A stretch of 5,454 bases of DNA, from positions 9,933 to 15,386 of the forward strand of contig DPJP01000168.1 in assembly GCA_003542955.1 (NCBI GenBank), written 5' to 3'. The notes under the pieces are model-generated. The model did not search any database and had not been told where the DNA came from. It was given only the letters and a program-made list of their open reading frames with translations. Shown piece by piece: positions 1 through 5,454 of this stretch. Origin of the DNA: Armatimonadota bacterium (lineage in GTDB: Bacteria; Armatimonadota; Zipacnadia; Zipacnadales; UBA11051). Each line of letters opens with the position of its first letter. Position 1 is the first letter of the stretch. The position numbers were made by a program, and so were the translations under genes.

Positions 1-581
1 TGGCCACCGTCTACGGCATTATCCAGCAGGCCGGAGGGCACATCGAGTGCAGGAGCGAACCTGGACGAGGCACGCAGTTCACCATCTACCTGCTGCCCTA
101 CTCCGCGAGCGTCGGTGATACGGGCGTGCAGGGCGAGCCCGAACAGACCAGGGGCGGGAGGGAGCGCCTGCTGCTCGTCGAGGATGACGAGGTCGTTCGC
201 GACTTTGCCGCCGAAGCGCTGCGCCGCCAGGGCTATGACGTTGTCGAAGCCGCCGGGCCACTCGAAGCGCTGTCCATCGCCGAAGAGATCGGGGAGCGGC
301 TGGCGGGGCTTGTGACGGATGTGATCATGCCCGACATGACCGGCCGCGAGCTGGCGGACGCCCTGACCGCGTTATACCCCCAACTCGCGGTCCTCTACGT
401 CTCGGGCTACGCAGCCTCGACTATCGAGGAGGAGAACCTCCTCGGGCCTGGCACGTCGTTCTTGAGCAAGCCGTTCTCCGTCCGCGCCCTGGCAGACAAG
501 GTGCGCGAAGTCCTCGACGGCCGGACGGAGACGATATCAGAACACGGACCTGGCGACACATACGGAGGACCGCGAGGATGA
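1..581 (+). CDS. Hybrid sensor histidine kinase, C-terminal part (HATPase tail + receiver domain); 5' end outside window
   Basis: The reading frame is open from the left edge (first full codon at base 3), so this is the end of a larger protein. The first ~30 residues are the tail of a HATPase_c domain: L-A-T-V-Y-G-I-I, then G-G-H-I-E and S-E-P-G-R-G-T, the strand and turn after the ATP lid. They match the same stretch of the next gene. After a ~20-residue linker comes a receiver domain: acidic pocket in L-L-V-E-D-D (about bases 171-188), phospho-acceptor Asp at 318-320 in T-D-V-I-M-P, Ser at 402-404 in V-S-G-Y, and Lys at 468-470 in S-K-P-F. All catalytic receiver residues are present, so it should be phosphorylatable. 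The GTG at 126 lies in the linker and is not a start. No output domain follows; about 25 polar residues end the protein. The stop overlaps the next start. The family call is firm; the sensory part and signal cannot be known from here. Confidence 0.93.
   Translation, partial: ATVYGIIQQAGGHIECRSEPGRGTQFTIYLLPYSASVGDTGVQGEPEQTRGGRERLLLVEDDEVVRDFAAEALRRQGYDVVEAAGPLEALSIAEEIGERLAGLVTDVIMPDMTGRELADALTALYPQLAVLYVSGYAASTIEEENLLGPGTSFLSKPFSVRALADKVREVLDGRTETISEHGPGDTYGGPRG
564..569 (+). promoter_or_regulatory. Ribosome binding site at an ATGA stop/start overlap
   Basis: GGAGGA sits 8-9 bases before the ATG at 578, inside the last codons of the upstream kinase gene. The ATG and the upstream TGA share bases (ATGA, 578-581). 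This decides the start of the 1061-aa kinase and indicates that the two genes are on one transcript and probably translationally coupled. The coupling is inferred from the layout. Confidence 0.85.
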
Positions 582-3500
582 GTGATGCTGATCCGAGACC
601 CGATGCGTCAAGGGCCGAGTTGGAGACCCTCCGTGCGCGCGTTGCCGAACTCGAGACACTGCTCCACCAGCATCAGGCCGTCCGCGAGGCCGACCTGGAA
701 CCTGGGCGGCAGTTGCGCCGCTTCATCGAAGCCTCACCCGACGGCATCACCACCTGCAACCTCGACTGGATCGTCACCGACTGCAACCAGGCGACAGTCA
801 ACATGCTCCGGTGCTCGTCACGGGAAGACGTCATTGGGCGCAGCATACTCGAACTGCTGCCTGAGTATGAGAGCGAAGGGATACTTGAACACGCTGAGCG
901 CACCCTCAAACGCGGGGTGTCCGACATCATCGAGTGCACTTGTGAACGGGCCGACGGCACGCGCTTCCCGATCATGCTCAGTGCGAGCACGCTCGAGGAT
1001 GACGACGGGCGGCCCTGTGGTTTCATCGGATTGACCAAGGACATCACCGAGTACCGTCGCGCTCGGGAGCAGCTCCGCGAGAGCGAAGAGCGGCTGCGGA
1101 CGCTCATCGATGCCATGCCCGATGTGGTGTGCTTTAAGGATGGCGAAGGGCGCTGGCTCGTCTCCAACGACTACAATACCAGGCTGTTCGGCCTCGAGGG
1201 CGTCGACTACGTGGGCAGGCACGATCGCGAGCTTGCCGAGATCGTGCCCGAGTTGGCCCCCGTGCTTCTGGGATGCATCGAGAGTGACGAAGCGGCCTGG
1301 GAGCAGCGCGCGCCGTGGCGCAATGATGAAGTCATCACCCACGAAGACGGCACGGTGCAGGTCTTCGACATCCTCAAAGTGCCGATGTACCATCCCGACG
1401 GCAGGCGCAAGGGCATCATCGTCGTGGGGCGCGACGTCACCGAGCGCTGCCATGCGGAGGAGGCGCTCCGCGACAGCGAAGACCGTTTCCACTTACTATT
1501 CGACACCATGCACTCCGGCTTCGCGCTCCACGAGATCGTCACCGACGACAACGGCGACGCCTGTGACTACCGCTTCCTCGCGGTGAACCCCGCGTTCGAG
1601 CGCCTCACCGGCCTGGACGCTGACAGCCTGATCGGGCGAACGGCGACGGAGGTCCTCCCCGCGCTTGAGCCCGAGTGGCTCGAGCGCTACGCCCGAGTGT
1701 CCGCCACCGGAGAGCCGGCGTATTTCGAGAGTGCCAGCGCCGAACTCGGGCGTCACTACTCCGTTGCCGCATATTCCCCGAAGCCCGGGCAGTTCGTCAC
1801 ACTGTTCGATGACATCACCGACCGCAAGCAGAACGAGGGGGCGCTGCGGGCGAGCGAGACACGCTACCGTGCCCTCTTCGAGAATACCGGCACTGCCATG
1901 TGCCTGCTCGAGCCTGACGCCACCGTTCTGCTGGCCAATGAGGAGTTTGCCGAACTGTACGGGACAAGCCGCGAGCAGATTGAGAGCACGCTGGTGCTCT
2001 GGGACTTTGTAGCGTCACATGATGTCGATCTGCTGAAGAGAAACCACCGGGAACGTAGAACTCCAACGGGCAATCCCCCCAAACGCTACGAGTTTGACTT
2101 TCTGCGCAGCGACGGGCAGATACGGCGCGTGCTCGTCTCTGTGGAGATGGTCCCCGGAACGCAGACTTCCCTGGCATCCATGATCGACGTCACCGACCGC
2201 AACATCGCGGAGGAGGCGTTGCGGGCCAGCGAGGAACGATACCGGGCGCTGGTCGAGAATTCGCCCGATGTCATCATGCGCTTCGATCGTCAGTGCCGCC
2301 ACCTGTATGCCAGCCCGAGCGTGCTGACTGCAACGGGCATTCCGGCTGCCGACTTCATCGGCAAGACCCACCGCGAGGTTGGGTTTCCCGAGGACCTCAG
2401 TACGTTTTGGGAGCGCAGCATCGAGTCCGTGTTTGAGATGGGCCGGCCGGTCGAGACCGAGTTCGAACTGCCCTCGGAGCAGGGACCGCTGACGATGAAC
2501 TGGCGCCTGTTTCCGGAGCATGACGCCTCCGGCCAAACGCAGAGCGTCCTGGCCGTCGCACGTGATGTGACCGAGCAGCGTCGCATGGAGGACCAGCTCC
2601 ACCAGGCCTCGAAGATGGAGGCCGTCGGGAGACTGGCCGGTGGCGTTGCCCATGATTTCAACAATCTGCTGACCGCCATCGGCGGCTACACCGACTTCGT
2701 CGCCGAGGCCCTCGGAGCGGGTCACCCGCTGCAGAGCGACATCCAACAGGTCCAGAAGGCCACGCGCCGCGCGACAACACTCACCCGCCAACTGCTCGCA
2801 TTCAGTCGCCAGCAGGTGCTTGACCCCGTGGTGCTCGACCTCAACGTCATCGTCCGCGACATGGAAAAGATGCTGCGGCGCCTGATCGGTGAGGACGTCG
2901 AGCTCGTCACGACCCTTGCTCCCCGGCTCGGCCGCGTCATGGCCGATGCCGGACAGCTCGGGCAGATCATCATGAACCTCGCCGTCAACTCGCGCGATGC
3001 CATGCCCGCCGGCGGCGTCCTGGCGCTGGAGACCGGCAATACAACCCTGGATCAGGCCTACACGGCTACCAGGCCCGGACTCGCGCCGGGCGAGTACGTT
3101 TTCCTCGCCGTCTCCGATAGCGGGCACGGTATGGACGAAGAGACGCGCTCACACATCTTCGAGCCGTTCTTCACCACCAGGGGACATGCCGGCGGCACCG
3201 GCCTCGGCCTTGCGACAGTCTACGGCATCGTCAAGCAGAGCGGCGGCCATGTCGAGTGCTACAGCGAGCCGGGACAAGGAACCGTCTTCCGCGTGTACCT
3301 CCCGCGTCACCAGTATGGGACCGACGACGTCGAGCCCGCGGCAGACAGGGACATCAGCGCGCGGGGGCACGAGACCATCCTGCTCGTCGAGGACGACGCG
3401 GTCGTCCGCGACTTCACCTGTCGCGCGCTCGAGAGGCAGGGCTTCCGCGTGCTGGTCGCCCACAGCCCGGCCGAAGCTCTGGACATCGCCGATCTCAACG

Positions 3501-3763
3501 GCGGCGACATCAGCATGCTGCTGACCGATGTGATCATGCCGCAGGTGAGCGGGCGCGAACTCGCGGAGGCACTCCGAGAGCGTTATCCCTCCCTCGCGGT
3601 GCTGTATATGTCGGGCTACACCGCGAGCGTCATCGAGCGCCAGGGCGGGCTCGAGCCCGGCGTCGCCTTCATCAACAAGCCGTTCTCGGTGTCTGAACTC
3701 TCTCGCAAGGTGCGCACTACGCTCGATGAGTGGCATCAGGGCGGGGCGCCGGGGTACATCTGA
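578..3763 (+). CDS. Cytosolic hybrid sensor histidine kinase: coiled coil, five PAS, HisKA (HDFNN type), HATPase, receiver
   Basis: A 1061-aa multisensor kinase expected to autophosphorylate on His and pass the phosphate to its own receiver. Residues 12-30 form a short coiled coil (L15, L18, V22, L25, L29). Five PAS domains follow at about 46-158, 172-289, 302-415, 428-540 and 553-666. Each ends in a D-I/V-T motif (D155, D286, D412, D537, D663) and a helix of the A-E-E-A-L-R-x-S-E type. HisKA carries G-G-V-A-H692-D-F-N-N, the HPK4-type H box. The HATPase shows the N box (N800, N804), G1 D847-S-G-H-G, F box F861-E-P-F-F and G2 G873-T-G-L-G. The receiver at ~932-1050 has E938/D939, phospho-acceptor D984, S1012 and K1034. 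No catalytic residue is missing. There is no signal peptide or membrane segment, so it should be soluble. The start is the ATG overlapping the previous stop, behind a good ribosome binding site. No Hpt or output domain is present, so a separate partner is expected. The PAS ligands cannot be read from the sequence. Confidence 0.96.
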   Translation: MSDADPRPDASRAELETLRARVAELETLLHQHQAVREADLEPGRQLRRFIEASPDGITTCNLDWIVTDCNQATVNMLRCSSREDVIGRSILELLPEYESEGILEHAERTLKRGVSDIIECTCERADGTRFPIMLSASTLEDDDGRPCGFIGLTKDITEYRRAREQLRESEERLRTLIDAMPDVVCFKDGEGRWLVSNDYNTRLFGLEGVDYVGRHDRELAEIVPELAPVLLGCIESDEAAWEQRAPWRNDEVITHEDGTVQVFDILKVPMYHPDGRRKGIIVVGRDVTERCHAEEALRDSEDRFHLLFDTMHSGFALHEIVTDDNGDACDYRFLAVNPAFERLTGLDADSLIGRTATEVLPALEPEWLERYARVSATGEPAYFESASAELGRHYSVAAYSPKPGQFVTLFDDITDRKQNEGALRASETRYRALFENTGTAMCLLEPDATVLLANEEFAELYGTSREQIESTLVLWDFVASHDVDLLKRNHRERRTPTGNPPKRYEFDFLRSDGQIRRVLVSVEMVPGTQTSLASMIDVTDRNIAEEALRASEERYRALVENSPDVIMRFDRQCRHLYASPSVLTATGIPAADFIGKTHREVGFPEDLSTFWERSIESVFEMGRPVETEFELPSEQGPLTMNWRLFPEHDASGQTQSVLAVARDVTEQRRMEDQLHQASKMEAVGRLAGGVAHDFNNLLTAIGGYTDFVAEALGAGHPLQSDIQQVQKATRRATTLTRQLLAFSRQQVLDPVVLDLNVIVRDMEKMLRRLIGEDVELVTTLAPRLGRVMADAGQLGQIIMNLAVNSRDAMPAGGVLALETGNTTLDQAYTATRPGLAPGEYVFLAVSDSGHGMDEETRSHIFEPFFTTRGHAGGTGLGLATVYGIVKQSGGHVECYSEPGQGTVFRVYLPRHQYGTDDVEPAADRDISARGHETILLVEDDAVVRDFTCRALERQGFRVLVAHSPAEALDIADLNGGDISMLLTDVIMPQVSGRELAEALRERYPSLAVLYMSGYTASVIERQGGLEPGVAFINKPFSVSELSRKVRTTLDEWHQGGAPGYI

Positions 3764-3778
3764 TACCACACGCCGCCA

Positions 3779-3793
3779 GGAGGCCGCGCCTCC
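3779..3793. terminator. GC hairpin just after the kinase stop, possible terminator
   Basis: GGAGGC-CGC-GCCTCC is a perfect 6-bp stem with a 3-base loop, beginning 16 bases after the kinase stop codon. A second small stem follows (CGCCG 3804-3808 with CGGCG 3811-3815, very tight loop), and GGCGCGCC (3800-3807) is a perfect palindrome. There is no T-run after any of them on either strand, so this is not a canonical intrinsic terminator. It could still stop transcription or protect the 3' end of either converging mRNA. Confidence 0.4.
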
Positions 3794-3832
3794 GCGCGCG
3801 GCGCGCCGTCCGGCGTTCCCATACCCACGCGT

Positions 3833-3869
3833 CTACCGTGCGGGTAGGCCGGGCTTCCAGCCCGACGCC
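3833..3869. repeat. REP-like double hairpin in the convergent intergenic spacer
   Basis: Two adjoining inverted repeats lie here. CTACC (3833-3837) pairs with GGTAG (3843-3847) around a 5-base loop. CGGGCT (3850-3855) pairs with AGCCCG (3859-3864) around TCC, with GGC/GCC (3847-3849/3867-3869) able to extend the second stem past a small bulge. The core GGCCGGGCTTCCAGCCCGAC resembles intergenic palindromes that recur many times in GC-rich environmental genomes; that is a recollection of style, not a search result. Only one copy is present in this window, so its repetitive nature is inferred. It may serve as a bidirectional terminator for the converging genes. Confidence 0.45.
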
Positions 3870-3877
3870 GTTGGCTC

Positions 3878-3903
3878 TCCCACGCCCCTCGTCCCACGCC
3901 CCT
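3878..3903. repeat. Two-copy tandem repeat, 12-bp unit with 14-bp period
   Basis: TCCCACGCCCCT occurs at 3878-3889 and again at 3892-3903, identical and separated by CG. A degenerate third run (AACCCCTGCC) follows up to the stop codon of the leftward gene. It lies 3' of both converging genes. The origin may be slippage in a C-rich tract, or it may be part of the neighbouring repetitive element. Confidence 0.6.
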
Positions 3904-3914
3904 AACCCCTGCCT

Positions 3915-4997
3915 CTATGCCTTCACCCGTTCCATCACATGCTCCACCTCGCGCTCGTCTCGCGCCCAGATGGTCAACTGCAGCAGACCGGGGTCAAGCT
4001 CGTTCATGTACAGGTCGAAGGCCTCGATGCCCCCGCCCAGCACCAGCGCCCGCCCTGCGCCCTGTACTCGCCGGTACATGTCAAACCACACCGGATCGGC
4101 ATTGCCCGGGTTGCCCGTCCCCGGCACCCACTGGATCACCCGCATATTCGGGATATCCAGCAGCATGTCGAGATGGCATAGCTGCCCCGGGCCGTCGAGG
4201 TGGTAGATGCCGTAGTCGAGGTACTCACACTCGGCCACAAGCGCGGGCAGGACAAAGCGCTCGAACATCGCCGGCGACAACATCGCCGCGAAGTCGCACT
4301 GCAGCGGGTACTGCTTCCCTGCGGCAAAGAAACCCCAGCGGTTCACGCTGCCACCGTATGCGACGCCCATCGGGGCGTAGAGGCGGTCGAAGGCGTCGAA
4401 CCACATCTGCTGCACGGCGTCGAGCAGCTCGAGAACGCGCTCGGGGCAGTCAACCAGGTCATAGAGCAGGTTCTGCGTCCCGCGCACGGCGGCACAGATA
4501 TCGAGCGTCCCGCCGAGATCGGGCGTGGCGGTCACGATGCCGTGCTCGATCCCGACGCTCACCGAACGCATCAGCCGCTGCCACCAGACGTCGTTCTCAT
4601 CCAGGTGCACATCGGTCAACTCGTCCCAGCTCATCGCACGCTCGACCCAGACCGTGTCATCCTGGAAGTCGAACTCCCCGTTGATGAGTGTGGCGAGGAC
4701 CCCGGCAGCGAAGTTCGGGTTCAGGAACGGGAGTGCCCCGAGATGGTACCGGTAGCTCGTGGCCTGCTCCGCGGAGGCGGTGCAGTGCTGCTCGGCAGCG
4801 TCGGGCTCCCGTGAGAAGCACCAGATATCCCACGCCTCCGGCGGTGAGGCGGGATCCGCGGGACTGCGCAATAGCACCAGCGGCCGCGTCGGTGCGGGAT
4901 CATCCCACCACGCGGCCTGATAGTCCAGGTGCTCGCGCCAGCGGCCATAGTGATGGAACGGCAGGGCATTGAGTTCGGTAGGCTGAGTCGGGTCCAC
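3915..4997 (-). CDS. URO-D/corrinoid-methyltransferase-like family protein (COG0407-type), not HemE
   Basis: A 360-aa protein resembling the uroporphyrinogen-decarboxylase superfamily, a TIM-barrel group that includes HemE and the MtaA/MtbA/CmuA methyltransferases. Family-like stretches are P159-D-L-G-G with D166-I, then R172-G-T and L-L-Y-D-L-V-D around 177-183. Further on are Y265-H-L-D-G-P-G, H275-L-D, I288-Q-W-V-P-G and a glycine-rich L-V-L-G-G-G near 320. The length suits the family. The HemE N-terminal R-Q-A-G-R signature is absent, so heme synthesis is unlikely. The H-x-C zinc motif of MtaA-type enzymes is replaced by H266-L-D268. The exact substrate is unknown; methyl transfer or an unrelated role are both open. 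The start chosen is GTG at 4997, with AGGAAGGA 8 bases upstream. The open frame extends to an ATG at 5135, but that would overlap the preceding gene by 88 bases and add 46 atypical residues. The stop is TAG. It is probably co-transcribed with the gene ending at 5048. Confidence 0.85.
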   Translation of the reverse strand: MDPTQPTELNALPFHHYGRWREHLDYQAAWWDDPAPTRPLVLLRSPADPASPPEAWDIWCFSREPDAAEQHCTASAEQATSYRYHLGALPFLNPNFAAGVLATLINGEFDFQDDTVWVERAMSWDELTDVHLDENDVWWQRLMRSVSVGIEHGIVTATPDLGGTLDICAAVRGTQNLLYDLVDCPERVLELLDAVQQMWFDAFDRLYAPMGVAYGGSVNRWGFFAAGKQYPLQCDFAAMLSPAMFERFVLPALVAECEYLDYGIYHLDGPGQLCHLDMLLDIPNMRVIQWVPGTGNPGNADPVWFDMYRRVQGAGRALVLGGGIEAFDLYMNELDPGLLQLTIWARDEREVEHVMERVKA

Positions 4998-5005
4998 TGC
5001 TGTCT

Positions 5006-5013
5006 TCCTTCCT
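5006..5013 (-). promoter_or_regulatory. Ribosome binding site deciding a GTG start
   Basis: On the minus strand AGGAAGGA lies 8 bases before GTG (4997-4995), within the 50-base gap after the preceding stop codon. It supports the GTG start over the longer open frame that begins inside the upstream gene. Confidence 0.7.
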
Positions 5014-5047
5014 GTCCTGCGTGAGTGCAGCGAGTGCCGCTTGAGTG

Positions 5048-5454
5048 TCACGCTCTGCGCAAGTACCTCAGCGTCCCCGGCGCCAGTTCGAGCGCCGAGC
5101 CCGTCCACCGGCTCTCCCGGTCCTCCCACTGCCATGTGCTCTTGAGCGTGACGGGCACCTCCGAGTAGTTGGCCGCCACCAGGTACGTCTCGTCATTGAC
5201 GAAGGCCGACACAGTGACACCCACGGGCAGTGTCCCCTCGAACAGTGAGTTCTCACCGATCTCGAGCCACGCACGGGAGCCCTCGGCAACCATTGGCCGG
5301 TAGAGGTCGAAATGATGCAGCCAGCGTTCCCGCGCATCGGCGCGACCGGGGCAGCTATCCCACCAGCCGTACATGGGCGGCGCCTCGGGGTTCTCGGTAT
5401 AGTACCTGTTCACCCCCCGCATGTGGCGGGTCCAGAAGCAGTTCTCGCCATTGC
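5048..5454 (-). CDS. C-terminal part of an unidentified protein, possibly a glycoside-hydrolase-like enzyme with a terminal beta-sandwich; 5' end outside window
   Basis: The frame is open to the right edge (from N-G-E-N-C-F-W), so the gene starts beyond the window; the ATG at 5422 is internal. About 134 residues are visible, ending at TGA 5050-5048. The first part is aromatic and charged (R-Y-Y-T-E-N-P, M-Y-G-W-W-D-S-C-P-G-R, then a helix with H-H-F-D-L-Y-R-P-M). The last ~70 residues alternate short strands: E-G-T-L-P-V-G-V, F-V-N-D-E-T-Y-L-V-A-A-N-Y-S, V-T-L-K-S-T-W-Q-W, then A-P-G-T-L-R-Y-L. This pattern resembles the small beta-sandwich closing many glycosidase-type TIM-barrel proteins, where a strand reading Y-L-V-A-A-N-Y precedes a turn. 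That is a structural impression, not a family match. It lies 50 bases upstream of the URO-D-like gene on the same strand, so the two probably share a transcript. No function can be assigned with confidence. Confidence 0.75.
   Translation of the reverse strand, partial: NGENCFWTRHMRGVNRYYTENPEAPPMYGWWDSCPGRADARERWLHHFDLYRPMVAEGSRAWLEIGENSLFEGTLPVGVTVSAFVNDETYLVAANYSEVPVTLKSTWQWEDRESRWTGSALELAPGTLRYLRRA

Noticed and set aside
126..581. A separate 151-aa stand-alone response regulator starting at GTG 126
   Set aside because: The same frame is open to the left edge and encodes a HATPase tail before the receiver, so the GTG is internal to a hybrid kinase.
2015..3127. A 370-residue open frame antisense to the kinase
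   Set aside because: Long antisense frames are common opposite GC-rich genes. Its translation shows no recognisable domain, while the opposite strand has full HisKA/HATPase motifs. The same holds for antisense frames at 818-1492 and 3149-3769.
3764..3914. Small gene, small RNA or CRISPR-like array in the intergenic spacer
   Set aside because: No promoter-like sequence, no start with a ribosome binding site and no regular repeat-spacer pattern are visible; the structure is better explained by palindromes and one short tandem repeat.
4200..4814. A 204-residue plus-strand open frame opposite the URO-D-like gene
   Set aside because: It is the antisense shadow of a gene with clear family motifs and has no domain of its own.
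3915..4997. Assignment as HemE (uroporphyrinogen decarboxylase of heme synthesis)
   Set aside because: The conserved N-terminal R-Q-A-G-R substrate-binding signature is missing, and the protein's motifs fit the broader diverged URO-D-like group.
4998..5135. N-terminal extension of the URO-D-like protein from ATG 5135
   Set aside because: It would overlap the end of the preceding gene, its 46 residues look like out-of-frame translation, and the GTG at 4997 has a well-placed ribosome binding site.
5048..5422. A complete 124-aa protein starting at ATG 5422
   Set aside because: The frame continues without a stop to the window edge with plausible coding sequence (N-G-E-N-C-F-W), so the ATG is internal.

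Overview
The window is a GC-rich bacterial fragment with four protein-coding regions. Two point right (positions 1-3763), two point left (3915-5454), and a 151-base convergent intergenic spacer separates the pairs. No rRNA, tRNA, CRISPR, transposase or phage gene is visible. The style suggests an uncultured, high-GC bacterium with many signalling genes, in the manner of Planctomycetota, Armatimonadota or similar lineages. The grounds are soluble multi-PAS hybrid kinases of the HDFNN type, a diverged uroporphyrinogen-decarboxylase-fold protein that is not HemE, and REP-like GC hairpins between genes. This placement is inference from style, not from a phylogenetic marker.

Rightward half: the window opens inside the last part of a hybrid sensor histidine kinase (ATPase-domain tail plus receiver domain), which ends at 581. 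Its stop codon overlaps the start of a second hybrid kinase in an ATGA junction. The second kinase (1061 aa) is complete: N-terminal coiled coil, five PAS domains, a HisKA dimerisation domain with phospho-accepting His692, a HATPase domain and a C-terminal receiver with Asp984. The two receivers align without gaps at roughly 57% identity (hand count), so the genes look like a tandem duplication. Neither visible part contains a membrane segment or a DNA-binding output domain, so the likely job is cytosolic sensing that feeds a phosphorelay whose partner lies outside the window.

Middle: bases 3764-3914 hold several GC hairpins, a REP-like palindrome and a short tandem repeat. These probably act in transcript termination or mRNA end protection for the converging units.

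Leftward half: the incomplete upstream gene (5454 to 5048) encodes the C-terminus of a protein that looks like a carbohydrate-active or related enzyme ending in a beta-sandwich, called with low certainty. Fifty bases later a 360-aa URO-D/corrinoid-methyltransferase-like protein starts at a GTG with a good ribosome binding site. The two are probably co-transcribed. Nothing in the sequence links this operon functionally to the kinases.

I found no clear case for a wholly new system. The points most worth a second look are the coupled tandem kinase pair and the URO-D-like protein with an HLDGPG motif where methyltransferase relatives carry an H-x-C zinc site.
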